Counted from the stretch's first letter, positions 8,745 to 16,450 are shown. The stretch: 40,745 bases of DNA from Granulicella sp. (GCA_003132145.1 PKWU01000079.1:1-40745), one strand, 5' to 3'. The notes: generated from the sequence alone by a model not told the origin. Program-made: numbers and translations.

Positions 8745-9923
8745 ATGAGCGGGATCACCGCATTGCTACCGGGAGTGTTGAATCACAAGCAAGCGGAGAA
8801 CTCCGCACTGCCTCACGTCCTGCTTGTGCTCGATCAGTTTCCCAAGACCCTCGGCGGCGGAGAACGGATCGTCCTCAAGCTCGCGGCCCTTCTGCCTCAG
8901 TATGGATACCGCGCATCCATTCTGACTTTTTCAGTCCACCCTGAAAGCGCCGTACTCGCCCTCATGTCGCCCCCTTGTCCCATCTACCTGCTTCCCTTGC
9001 AGCGCACCTACGACCTCACGGCCCTTCGATCTGCTCTCGATCTCAGAACATTTATTCGTCAACAACAGATCCAAATCGTCCAGACTTATTTCGAGAGCTC
9101 CGATCTCTGGGCTGGATTTGTAACGAAAACCATGTCAAACGCAAAGCTGATCTGGAGCCGCAGAGACATGGGAATACTGCGCGCCCGCAAGCACCGCCTC
9201 GCCTATCGCCTCATGGCCGGCGTTCCCGATGCAGTCTTCGCCGTCTCGGAGCAAGTCCGCCGGCATTCGATCGAGGTGGATCGAATCGATCCCGCTCGCG
9301 TCCAGACCATCTACAACGGTCTCGATCTCCGCGATTGGGATACCGCATCCAGGCCCGCGACTCCTTCAGACGAACTTCTCGTCACAACAGTGGGCAATAT
9401 CCGCCGAGTAAAAGGCCACGACGTTTTTATCAAGGCGGCCGCGTCCATCGTGCCGCACTTCCCCAACGTCTCGTTCAGTATCGCCGGCGATGTATTAGAG
9501 CCCGACTACTTCGCGGAACTGCAAGCTCTGGTCCGCGATCTCAACCTCTCCGATCGCTTTCATTTTGCCGGTGGCGTTACAGACATGCGCCAACATCTCT
9601 CAGCGGCGGACATCTTTGTCCTTCCCTCGCGCAGCGAGGGCTTCTCCAATGCAATCATCGAAGCCATGGCTGCCTCTCTTCCCGTCGTTGCCACCAACGT
9701 CGGGGGAAATTCAGAGGCGGTGAAAGATGGATTCACTGGCTTCCTCGTTCCCCCGGACGATCCTGCGGCGCTCGCGGCAGCCATCTCCCGGCTGCTTTCC
9801 GATCAGTCTCAGGCAAAGGCAATGGGCGCAGCTGGAAAAGCCATTGTTGCAGAGAACTTCACCACCGAAGTCATGATGACTCGCATCGCGAGTGCCTACG
9901 AGAAACTGCTCTCCAAGGGATGA
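8745..9923 (+). CDS. Glycosyltransferase family 4
   Basis: A 392-residue GT-B fold retaining glycosyltransferase. The N-terminal acceptor domain carries the GGGERIVLKLA loop near residue 40. The C-terminal nucleotide-sugar domain starts near residue 215 (VGNIRRVKGHD). It includes the family's E-x7-E motif in PSRSEGFSNAIIEAMA and then VVATNVGGNSEAV. A GGAAAG ribosome site lies 7 bases before the ATG. It is the last plus-strand gene of this sub-cluster. The next two genes run the opposite way, with their 3' ends facing it across 61 bp that show no obvious terminator. The donor sugar is unknown. Confidence 0.93.
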   Translation: MSGITALLPGVLNHKQAENSALPHVLLVLDQFPKTLGGGERIVLKLAALLPQYGYRASILTFSVHPESAVLALMSPPCPIYLLPLQRTYDLTALRSALDLRTFIRQQQIQIVQTYFESSDLWAGFVTKTMSNAKLIWSRRDMGILRARKHRLAYRLMAGVPDAVFAVSEQVRRHSIEVDRIDPARVQTIYNGLDLRDWDTASRPATPSDELLVTTVGNIRRVKGHDVFIKAAASIVPHFPNVSFSIAGDVLEPDYFAELQALVRDLNLSDRFHFAGGVTDMRQHLSAADIFVLPSRSEGFSNAIIEAMAASLPVVATNVGGNSEAVKDGFTGFLVPPDDPAALAAAISRLLSDQSQAKAMGAAGKAIVAENFTTEVMMTRIASAYEKLLSKG

Positions 9924-9984
9924 CACGCCCAATCGCCGTAGACTGCGCAAGATTCAGACTGTGCAAGGTGACGGCGGATGTGCC

Positions 9985-10911
9985 CTATGCCTTCAACCCT
10001 GAAGCATCTGTCAGAGCCGCAATGATCTTCCCGGCGCTCTTGACATAAAACCCGTTTGAAAAGCGATGAGGCCCGATGAAGTGGATAAACGATGCATCGT
10101 CATAGGGAACATCGGCGTGCGCCCAGTAGGAAAGGTACTTGGGAAACTCCAGCACATGCGCATTCCCAGAGTTTGCAATCAAAAGATTCGATGTAACCTG
10201 TTCGCTCCCCCACTCATCCCACTTTTCATTCGCAATGCACCGCATCAGGTCGGAAAACCATACAATCTTCTCCCGATCGATGGCCCCCTTCGCAAATCCG
10301 GTGAACCCGGCATTGCCACGGACATACTTCAGCGATGCGCTCTCCGGCAGTAGATCGAAGGACCGCTCACAGACTGCCTGCACCATCGGACTCAGGTTCG
10401 TCTTCGACCGCGCGCACGCGCTCACCATCGGCTCGATCTCTGGATGCGAACCATCGCCCAAAAGGGTAAAGCATCGATTCGCATCAATGCACTGCGCAAC
10501 CTCAGCAATCGAGTTCGCAGTGAGTGTGTCGGAATCGAGTTGCACAACGTAGGAGTCCTTCACCAGATCGCTGATAAGGAGTAGCCTCTCCCAGCAACTC
10601 CCCTTCGGGCAACGGTCCGGAGAAACTTCAGAGATATGAACAACCCGCGCTTCCGGAATGTGTGCTTGCAGAGTGGCATTATCCGATTTCGTCAGTGTTC
10701 CATCGTCAAGAATCACGACCTTCGGGTTGCGTCCAAGCTGCCCGCAGAAGGACTTCGCCGCCAACAGATACATCACCACTTCGCCATGGCAAAGCATCGA
10801 GACAAGCGCGAGCTGGTCGTCGTTCGAATGAATCGGCGGCGTATGCAACAGAGCGCGACAGTTGAAGTTGAACCAGGCCCGTCCCGTGGCCCGCCTAGCG
10901 CGAAAGAACAT
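9985..10911 (-). CDS. Probable glycosyltransferase (GT-A-like), family not recognised
   Basis: A 308-residue soluble protein. Its layout suggests a GT-A transferase: KVVILDDGTLT near residue 75, a run ending VVQLDSDT that resembles the metal-binding DxD site, and a later GGN-like KYVRGNAGFTGF block. The DSDT motif and the surrounding polysaccharide genes support a sugar transferase, but I cannot name the family. The start is set at the ATG at 10911, which has a strong GGGGAG ribosome site 8 bases upstream. A longer frame back to a TTG at 11064 would add 51 residues but has no ribosome site. It follows the GT2 at 11069 on the same strand. Confidence 0.75.
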   Translation of the reverse strand: MFFRARRATGRAWFNFNCRALLHTPPIHSNDDQLALVSMLCHGEVVMYLLAAKSFCGQLGRNPKVVILDDGTLTKSDNATLQAHIPEARVVHISEVSPDRCPKGSCWERLLLISDLVKDSYVVQLDSDTLTANSIAEVAQCIDANRCFTLLGDGSHPEIEPMVSACARSKTNLSPMVQAVCERSFDLLPESASLKYVRGNAGFTGFAKGAIDREKIVWFSDLMRCIANEKWDEWGSEQVTSNLLIANSGNAHVLEFPKYLSYWAHADVPYDDASFIHFIGPHRFSNGFYVKSAGKIIAALTDASGLKA

Positions 10912-11068
10912 TAAGAAACTCTCCCCATTTTGCCGCTTGTACTTATTTAAATCACTGCCACACCCTGTACAAGCGCCATCGGCAGTCCACAACCCTGGTT
11001 CTCGATGGGTTGTGTTACGAGACCTAAATAACCAGGCAAACTCAAATCGTAGTGAATCGAGCAAGGCG

Positions 11069-12052
11069 TCAGGCTATCAGGTCCTTGATCATACTCTTCC
11101 AGCCATTGAAGTAGTGGCAATAATTACTCATCTTGGGAATTACCTTGATCGCCCGCAAAATAGGATTCGATGGAAGATCGGCACGGAAGCGTAGCAGGTC
11201 CATTCGGCCGCTAATATATTCCAGATAGGGTTTCATTCCGGAATTATTCTCAGACGCCAGCCTCGAGTAAAGATCTGCAAGTTGCGGTTCAGAATCTCTC
11301 CAGTAGTCCTTTGCGGAGTGCTTCCATTGCTTCACTCTTTCAGGCACGGTGGGCAAAGAAGCACCAACACCGCTTTGAGTCGCATGGATTCTGTAATAGA
11401 AAAGCGGCTCGGGAATAAACGCGAGTTCGGAGTGAACAGCCACCATGCAAGGGACCCACGCATCGAACCACCAGTTAGGCGGACCGGGCAGGACTTCCAT
11501 GAGGAGTCTGGCATCGACCATCAGTGTGCATCCATACACTTTTGTCATGGAAAGAAGTACGGGAAGAACCTCTCCACGCATCAGTCTCTCGTGCTCGCTA
11601 TGAGTCATCCCAGTCGTCTCGGAAAGCAGGATTCCCTTCGGAACTCCTTGGTCATTAATTAGCTGCGCATCCACAAAGACCCCTCCCAGTTGTGGCTGCT
11701 CCTCCATGGTCTGGGCCATGCGGGCGAGCTTCTGCGGCAGCCACACGTCATCCTGATCGCAGAAGGCAATGAGGTCTCCTGTACAAAGCCTGCTCGCCTG
11801 CTCAAAGTTCTTCGTAATTCCTTTTGCCGCTCCACCAAGATTCACTGGATTGAGGTTAAACCTCACAGGGAACGGCGCCGAGTCTGCAAAATCCCGGATA
11901 ATCTCCGCTGTCGAATCCGTGGACCGGTCGTCACAGATCACAAGCTCGTCGGGAAGCCGCGTCTGCAATGCAATGCTCTCCAACTGTTCCCGCAAATATC
12001 TCTCGCCGTTATACGTACACATGGCAACGGAGATTGTTTTACTTTGGGTCAT
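11069..12052 (-). CDS. Glycosyltransferase family 2
   Basis: A 327-residue GT2 resembling rhamnosyltransferase-type enzymes of O-antigen and capsule loci. It opens with ISVAMCTYNGERYLREQLES, then VICDDRSTDSTAEII, the FCDQDDVW metal-binding motif near residue 95, and a WWFDAW block with RIHATQSG near residue 230. The CDQDDVW variant is common in enzymes that transfer rhamnose or similar deoxysugars, but this is only a hint. The ATG at 12052 is chosen because the domain starts at once there. A longer frame to 12136 would overlap the lipoprotein gene and add an atypical basic leader. It is probably cotranscribed with the 9985-10911 gene. Confidence 0.9.
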   Translation of the reverse strand: MTQSKTISVAMCTYNGERYLREQLESIALQTRLPDELVICDDRSTDSTAEIIRDFADSAPFPVRFNLNPVNLGGAAKGITKNFEQASRLCTGDLIAFCDQDDVWLPQKLARMAQTMEEQPQLGGVFVDAQLINDQGVPKGILLSETTGMTHSEHERLMRGEVLPVLLSMTKVYGCTLMVDARLLMEVLPGPPNWWFDAWVPCMVAVHSELAFIPEPLFYYRIHATQSGVGASLPTVPERVKQWKHSAKDYWRDSEPQLADLYSRLASENNSGMKPYLEYISGRMDLLRFRADLPSNPILRAIKVIPKMSNYCHYFNGWKSMIKDLIA

Positions 12053-12113
12053 GGATTTCTCAGACGCATTTCCTTTCCCTGGTTTGCTTCGAGTTACGCG
12101 TTGACGGCTGAAT

Positions 12114-12863
12114 CTAGTTTGCGGCGGCGTAATCATCGGCGGTGATGACCTGCAGGCCGGATGGGGTGGCTGGCTGCTGGTCGATGAGGAGGATAGTGCG
12201 GGCAGAGCCGGATGGGTAGCTCATCCGGCTGCCGGTGTAGAGCGGCGAGGCGGCGCTGGAGGGAGCGGCGCCGGCGGGAAGGACGACGATGGAGTAGGTT
12301 CCGCTGGGAATGTTGATGTATCCCGTGTTGCTGCTATAACTCAGGCCAGTATCGATGGGCGCGACCCTGGCGGCCGCGGAGCCTGGCGGCACAAGGTAGA
12401 TGTCGACTGCGCCCGCGCGCGTGGCCTGGTCGAGGAAGCGCAGCGCCACCTGGCCGGTTGGCGCGGGGTAGGACTGATCCTTGAGCACCGTCATCTGCAG
12501 GCTTGCACTGATGTTGCCGGCAAGCACAGTGTATCGGCTGCCCGTCAAAAAATTGCCGCGGACCGTGGCGAGTTGCTGCTGCGTTCCGGCGATGGTGGCC
12601 GCCTGAGTGCTCGCTCCGGCGGCGACGGAGATGTAAGAGCTGACCGTGCCGAAGCCGACGTTATAGAGGGCGGCCGGCGTGCTCTGGGGCGGACCGGGAT
12701 AGATGTCCAGCGCGGGCGCGTCGGGCGATACGTCGATGACGCGAACCTGCGACACGGGCTGGATTCCGGCGATGCCCTGGCAACCGGCGAGGGCGGCGGC
12801 GAGGAGCGCGAGGGCAATGACGCGGCCGGTCCGTTCGACGAGTTGGGGCTTGGCGAGTCGCAT
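12114..12863 (-). CDS. DUF4397-domain lipoprotein
   Basis: A 249-residue secreted lipoprotein. Residues 1-28 form a lipoprotein signal with a basic n-region, the hydrophobic stretch VIALALLAAALAGC and lipobox LAGC (C28 as the acylated cysteine). The rest is two similar beta-rich halves, each with a xVDIYxxPP-like motif (ALDIYPGPP near residue 52, AVDIYLVPP near residue 155) and a later TYSIVV-type strand. That is the DUF4397 repeat pattern. The function of the family is unknown; members are secreted or surface-attached. It sits 61 bp upstream of the GT2 gene on the same strand. A perfect G/C palindrome lies about 97 bp upstream of its start codon. Confidence 0.88.
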   Translation of the reverse strand: MRLAKPQLVERTGRVIALALLAAALAGCQGIAGIQPVSQVRVIDVSPDAPALDIYPGPPQSTPAALYNVGFGTVSSYISVAAGASTQAATIAGTQQQLATVRGNFLTGSRYTVLAGNISASLQMTVLKDQSYPAPTGQVALRFLDQATRAGAVDIYLVPPGSAAARVAPIDTGLSYSSNTGYINIPSGTYSIVVLPAGAAPSSAASPLYTGSRMSYPSGSARTILLIDQQPATPSGLQVITADDYAAAN

Positions 12864-12959
12864 GGCTGCGCGTCGATCATCCTTCCAGATGATTGTAAAC
12901 GCAGGCAGGCTTGGCGGCTGCGGGTTATGCGCTTGCCGGGCCGGTGCCGATCTTCAGAC

Positions 12960-12975
12960 GGGGGGTATACCCCCC
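12960..12975. promoter_or_regulatory. Perfect 16-bp palindrome, possible operator
   Basis: Six G, TATA, six C: GGGGGGTATACCCCCC, fully self-complementary. It lies about 97 bp upstream of the DUF4397 lipoprotein start. G-tract/C-tract sites around a TATA core resemble operators of the CsoR/RcnR/FrmR repressor family. No such regulator is encoded in the window, so the role is a guess. Confidence 0.35.
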
Positions 12976-13010
12976 CTAAATGACCTAAAATCCTCCATCT
13001 AAATATGTTA

Positions 13011-13042
13011 GATCTAGACCTGATCTGGATCAGGTCTGGATC
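13011..13042. repeat. 32-bp near-perfect palindrome containing four GATC sites
   Basis: Arms 13011-13025 and 13028-13042 are complementary at 14 of 15 positions around a 2-bp centre. GATC occurs at 13011, 13022, 13028 and 13039. One of these is a full AGATCT (13010-13015) and one a GGATCT (13038-13043), which fit the RGATCY specificity of the BglII/BstYI group encoded nearby. It is not followed by a T-run, so it is unlikely to be an intrinsic terminator. It could be a binding site or a recombination end. Confidence 0.7.
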
Positions 13043-13289
13043 TTGCCTGTAAAATCTTGATTTCAGGCTACTTATTTTGTAAAATCTTCATAATAATACA
13101 CTTACGTTGAATGGCGATGTTGCGCTCCGCCGACAGAACATAGAACATATAGACAGAAGCCCCCTATTTAATTGTAGCAGGTTGGGGGGACGAGTTTGTC
13201 AGTTTATCTCGTTTGGATGGAGTGAGTTGTACGATTTTTCTTGACAGGGTTATTGGGGGCGGGGTCCGCGCAAGGAATGGGGTACCCGT
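13043..13289. other. AT-rich non-coding stretch downstream of the restriction-modification genes
   Basis: No convincing gene is present. TGTAAAATCTT occurs twice (about 13049 and 13079). An isolated TTGACA at about 13239 lacks a matching -10 element. Base composition is clearly lower in GC than the polysaccharide genes, in line with the adjoining island being acquired DNA. Confidence 0.45.
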
Positions 13290-14249
13290 CTACTGGTCTG
13301 CATCCGGGAAGAGATTTTTTTGGACACCTGTCGATCTCTCTATCCTGTGAACCTTGGTTACGGTTCGTGTTATTTGCAGTCGACCATTGGACTCGCGTTC
13401 TGCTTCTGTGTGGAGCGTTACATGGAGCTTATCTCCGTAGCCGAATCGGTCGCCTAGTTCGACATGTCGCCAGAGCACTGGGTCTTCGATTTTCGCATCG
13501 AAAGGCTTCCCATGATCTGACAAATGCCAGGCGAGGTGGGGTACGAATGAAGCTTTTTCTACATCCAGAACCTTTTCTTCGTCGCTTACTATTGCCTCCA
13601 TTTCAGCGGCATCCGCGGCCTCTACGTCGGCCTTGGCGACTGACTCGACTGGTTTTCGGTTGACACGTGTTTCGAAACTCTCGATTCCCTTTTGTCGCAC
13701 AGGTCGTAACGCTGCTCGGAGCGCAGTTTGCACCTCGGGATCGTTATAGATTTTTACGAATTCCGCAGGATCCATTGGGAAATCAGACGGGAAAAGACCC
13801 TTCAGGTCTGTCTCGTTTGTAATCGCACGTCCGCGGAGCTTCTTATAGAAAGCTATCAGGGTCTTCCCGGCGTCCTTGAGAGTGAACCCCGAGATCGACA
13901 AGATCAGGCCGATACCGACGAGTAGTTCGGATTTACCTAACTGTCTGAGATTCTCGGCCAGGGGGTTGAGGAAGCGGAGCACCAACTCCAACGAACCCGC
14001 TTGCGGTTCTCCTTCCACTTCTACACGGAATTCGCTTTGAGAGCCGAGGCGCATTTCGGCCACTCTGTTTAGGCATCTTGCGAATCCCTTTAGCCCATCC
14101 GATAGCAGTATCGCGTCCATACTGCCCTGATCTAGGGCGGAGCCTCTATATGCAATCGACAATCTGTCTGCGTTGGTGCCGCTGAGTCGACGCCTGACTT
14201 TCTCTTGCGGATTCTCCGTGTCGAACAACGACTCGTTCTGATCTGGCAT
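13290..14249 (-). CDS. Unknown third gene of the restriction-modification module
   Basis: A 319-residue protein of unrecognised family. The N-terminal half (about residues 25-145) has the pattern of beta strands, an amphipathic helix (MDAILLSDGLKGFARCLNRV) and an EPQAGSLELVL strand, then one hydrophobic segment (ELLVGIGLILSISGF) and a basic tail. The middle is helical and charged. The C-terminal 70 residues look beta-rich, with a GYGDKLHVTLHTE motif and a closing TRTVTKVHRIER strand. The start lies 8 bp after the stop of the restriction endonuclease gene, so it is almost certainly cotranscribed with it. The layout resembles hypothetical proteins I associate with mobile elements, but I cannot confirm this. 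A regulatory or accessory defence role would be inference from position only. Confidence 0.8.
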   Translation of the reverse strand: MPDQNESLFDTENPQEKVRRRLSGTNADRLSIAYRGSALDQGSMDAILLSDGLKGFARCLNRVAEMRLGSQSEFRVEVEGEPQAGSLELVLRFLNPLAENLRQLGKSELLVGIGLILSISGFTLKDAGKTLIAFYKKLRGRAITNETDLKGLFPSDFPMDPAEFVKIYNDPEVQTALRAALRPVRQKGIESFETRVNRKPVESVAKADVEAADAAEMEAIVSDEEKVLDVEKASFVPHLAWHLSDHGKPFDAKIEDPVLWRHVELGDRFGYGDKLHVTLHTEAERESNGRLQITRTVTKVHRIERSTGVQKNLFPDADQ

Positions 14250-14257
14250 GGGTGGTC

Positions 14258-14848
14258 CTATGCGTCGGCGTCATACGCGGTCTTCTTGATGCCGAATGCG
14301 AGGACTGGACAGCCCCCTGAGGCGCGATTGTTTAGTTTGGGAATTAGCTTGCCCATATGTGTCGTCGAGTTGCCGAACGAACGTCCTTTGCCCAACTCGT
14401 CGAAGATATCCTGAAGTTCACTTGCCCTCGTGATGATCGCCCCGACGCTCAAGACGTTCAATTCGAAGAGCAAGCGGAAAGTCGTGAGGTCTCTGTCGAA
14501 GAACGGATCCTTATTGTTCCATTCCGTTTCAATTGCTACCCGATTCCGAAAGTAATCGACGTGGTGGGTTGGAGCGAGGGTGACTGCATCGTCCACCTTG
14601 ACCTGGATTTTAAAGTCGTGTTCCTTCCACTGTCGGTTGTAGAAGAAGCCGTTTATTCCACGGGAAATTGGCGATTTGCCGCCTCCCGGCGTTAGGATGT
14701 CTGAGCGCCGCAACGTGAACTGCGTGAGCATTTCAATGAGGTCGTCCCACTCTGAACGCAAGTCTGTGTGCAGAATAGACGCTGCATGGTGGTTCTCTAC
14801 TATCTCAAACTTTCTGCACACCGCTTCTGGGAAGAGATCCAAACTCAT
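14258..14848 (-). CDS. BglII/BstYI-family type II restriction endonuclease
   Basis: A 196-residue protein whose central segment matches the catalytic layout of BglII and BstYI. D98 lies in HVDYF, and E107 and E109 lie in RVAIETEW. That gives the same spacing (D, +9, +11) as the D119-E128-Q130 triad of BstYI, with the last position Glu instead of Gln. The downstream run of acidic and aromatic residues (DPFFDRDLTTFRLLF), the SVGAIIT strand and the C-terminal GCPVLAFGI strand also match the family. Members cut at AGATCT or RGATCY; the actual specificity here is unproven. It is flanked by the MT-A70 methyltransferase (3-bp gap) and the unknown gene (8-bp gap) in one minus-strand operon. Confidence 0.85.
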   Translation of the reverse strand: MSLDLFPEAVCRKFEIVENHHAASILHTDLRSEWDDLIEMLTQFTLRRSDILTPGGGKSPISRGINGFFYNRQWKEHDFKIQVKVDDAVTLAPTHHVDYFRNRVAIETEWNNKDPFFDRDLTTFRLLFELNVLSVGAIITRASELQDIFDELGKGRSFGNSTTHMGKLIPKLNNRASGGCPVLAFGIKKTAYDADA

Positions 14849-14851
14849 TGG

Positions 14852-15565
14852 CTAAAGCTCCGGAAACAATGCTTGTTCGCTCTGTGAGTGGTTTGAATAG
14901 GTGTTCCACGTTGGCGTATACGACTCATTGGCTTGGTTGCCCCAAGTTGTCCATCCGGGTCTCTGTCCTCGGGCGAATAGCTCCATGAAGGGGCCGGGGC
15001 TACAGCTCTCGATGAGCTGGTATTGCTCGTCAGGCTTGCGAGAATGTTCGCGCTTGCGGGTAGCAAGGAAATTTACCTGTCTTCGACCTGGTGCTAGGGT
15101 TCGGGCATTCTGCCCGCGGACGCCAAAGAGGATTAGCTCTGTCACGTTTCTGAAGTAAAAACCGACTCCCCTACCGTCTGGACCACCGTCTTTTCTAATC
15201 TTGTGCCAGACGAGATTGCTCTTGTACTCAAATCCCCATGACTTCATTACTGCAATTCCATCGGGCAACAATGCGTTCGGAACCCAAAGGTAGAGATGTG
15301 CAGTCTCTGAGGCGCATGCCGATACAGGCAAAGCTTTAATGTCCTCAAGTGAAAGGGTTGCATATCTAGCAAGCCGCTTATGTTCTGGCGCAATTTTCCC
15401 TGTTCGGTTCTTGAATTGCCATGGTGGGTCTGCCAAGATCGTTCGAAACTTGATCTCTCCCGCAGTTGCTAGCAAATCTGCGGCTGCCTTTGCCCCATGC
15501 GGCGTTCCAATGCAATTTGTTTTGTTCACCCTCACATCATGCTGGCAAACAAATAGCGAAGTCAA
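14852..15565 (-). CDS. MT-A70 family DNA adenine methyltransferase
   Basis: A SAM-dependent N6-adenine methyltransferase, up to 237 residues. The catalytic motif DPPW is at residues 46-49 of the longest frame, preceded by FRTILA. The LYLWVPNALLPDGI, KSNLVWHKIRKDGG and FRNVTELILFGVRG blocks follow in the MT-A70 order, and the C-terminal AcceptoR region includes PGWTTWGNQ. Beside a BglII-like nuclease it is most likely the protecting methylase of a type II system acting on GATC-centred sites. The start is uncertain: the frame opens with TTG at 15565, but GTG codons at 15535 and 15529 are also possible and none has a clear ribosome site. Codon choice is less GC-rich than in the flanking genes. 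Confidence 0.88.
   Translation of the reverse strand: MTSLFVCQHDVRVNKTNCIGTPHGAKAAADLLATAGEIKFRTILADPPWQFKNRTGKIAPEHKRLARYATLSLEDIKALPVSACASETAHLYLWVPNALLPDGIAVMKSWGFEYKSNLVWHKIRKDGGPDGRGVGFYFRNVTELILFGVRGQNARTLAPGRRQVNFLATRKREHSRKPDEQYQLIESCSPGPFMELFARGQRPGWTTWGNQANESYTPTWNTYSNHSQSEQALFPEL
15536..15565 (-). promoter_or_regulatory. Possible sigma-70 promoter for the restriction-modification operon
   Basis: On the minus strand TTGACT (15565-15560) is followed after 18 bp by CATGAT (15541-15536), a reasonable -35/-10 pair in an AT-rich stretch. If used, transcription would start near the GTG codons at 15535/15529, favouring a short-leader or leaderless methyltransferase start. Confidence 0.25.
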
Positions 15566-15598
15566 TACGTTGGGCTAAATATATGTGGATAGCTTGGT

Positions 15599-16015
15599 TC
15601 AAATCGGAATTACCGGGTCGCAGCGGAGGTAGATGGAGCCTGACTCCTTGAGGACGCGGCGGAGTTCGACGAGGCGCGGGGCCATCATGGCGAGGTAGGC
15701 GAGCATGTCCGTGCCGCCGAGGAGTGTGCGGAAGGCGCGCATGACTTCGGCGACGCGGCCACCCTGTTCGACGACCTGCTCGTAGGCGAGCGAGGACTCC
15801 TCGTTCCACTCCCATGTGTCCTTGAAGGCGGTGATCTGGGAGGCGGAGCGCGCGCCGTCCTTCTCCGCGAAGAGAACGTTGTAATCCTGCCGGGAGTTGA
15901 AGGGCGGGTCGAGGTAGATGAGATCGACCGACTGGTCTGCGATGTGGTCGCGGAGGACGGCGAGGTTGTCGCCGTAGAAGAGCTGGTTGAGGATGGGATT
16001 CTGCTGCGGAGCCAT
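15599..16015 (-). pseudogene. Truncated site-specific DNA methyltransferase (N-terminal part only)
   Basis: The 138 residues match the N-terminus of beta-class (type III-like) DNA methyltransferases. FYGDNLAVL is followed by LIYLDPPFNS, with catalytic DPPF at residues 36-39, the FAEKDGARSAS and FKDTWEWNEES blocks, and ESGSIYLRCDP at the end. In complete relatives that last motif runs into several hundred more residues. Here it breaks off immediately after CDP into VIPI and a stop. The missing C-terminal part is not present elsewhere in the window. The break, at about 15610-15615, lies within 50 bp of the MT-A70/BglII module, so the gene was probably cut by arrival of that module. It is most likely inactive. 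Confidence 0.85.
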
Positions 16016-16043
16016 TGGGGATCATGTTAGCAGCACTTCGTGG

Positions 16044-16158
16044 CACTTCGTGCGGTTCTCGACGCTTCGCGTGAAGGCAAAGACGATCAAGGGTGATATG
16101 GGCGGACACTTCGTGCGGTTCTCAACACTTCGCGTAACAGCAAAGACAATCAAGGGCG
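16044..16158. repeat. 52-bp direct repeat, two copies
   Basis: Copies at 16044-16095 and 16107-16158 both start CACTTCGTGCGGTTCTC and end with GATCAAGGG or AATCAAGGG. They differ at about seven positions and lie 63 bp apart start to start. The repeats are non-coding and sit just upstream (plus strand) of the polysaccharide acylation operon. Confidence 0.8.
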
Positions 16159-16196
16159 GCGAAGGGGAGTGGCGGGCAAAGTACAAATGCGGGGGT

Positions 16197-16283
16197 CCCT
16201 CCACTGCGCTGCGCTCCGGTCGGGATGACGGAGGGTTGTGGTTGGGTGCAAAAGCAGATTCCTCCACTTCGCTGCGGAATGAC
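16197..16283 (+). repeat. Two members of a dispersed CTTCGCTGCG...AATGAC repeat
   Basis: 16197-16231 and 16257-16283 share the pattern CC(A)CTxCGCTGCG followed by GGGATGAC or GGAATGAC. A third relative lies at 23055-23081. Such motifs are common intergenic repeats in acidobacterial genomes, to my knowledge. Their role is unknown. Confidence 0.5.
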
Positions 16284-16339
16284 AAACAAGGGGGCTGCGG
16301 AATGACAAACAAGGGGGCTGCGGAATGACAAGCATAAGA
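16271..16339 (+). repeat. 23-bp tandem repeat, about three copies
   Basis: GCTGCGGAATGACAAACAAG-type units begin at 16271, 16294 and 16317, giving a 23-bp period. The first two are nearly identical and the third diverges after AATGACAAG. The unit contains the end of the dispersed AATGAC repeat, so the array probably arose by slippage within it. Confidence 0.8.
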
Positions 16340-16351
16340 GCAAATACGGAG

Positions 16352-16370
16352 ATTCTGGCTGCGCCAGAAT
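16352..16370. repeat. Perfect hairpin ATTCTGGC-TGC-GCCAGAAT
   Basis: Eight-base complementary arms (16352-16359, 16363-16370) around a 3-base loop. No T-run follows on either strand, so it is not a typical intrinsic terminator. It lies between the two tandem arrays. Confidence 0.6.
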
Positions 16371-16450
16371 GACGACTCGTGGGGGGAATGAAGACGCATG
16401 GGGGAATGACGACGCATGGGGAAATGACGACTCATGGGAGGAATGACAAA
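16367..16450 (+). repeat. 18-19-bp degenerate tandem repeat, four to five copies
   Basis: GAATGACGACTCGTGGGG-like units begin at about 16367, 16386, 16404, 16422 and 16441. The array keeps an open frame that could add repeats (MTTHG) to the front of the acyltransferase, but those residues are unlike the family, so I treat the array as non-coding. Confidence 0.7.

Noticed and set aside
13239-13280. Promoter starting at TTGACA
   Set aside because: No acceptable -10 element at 16-18 bp, and no plus-strand gene follows.
16271-16450. CRISPR-like array
   Set aside because: The units are contiguous tandem repeats of 18-23 bp with no unique spacers, and no cas genes are present.
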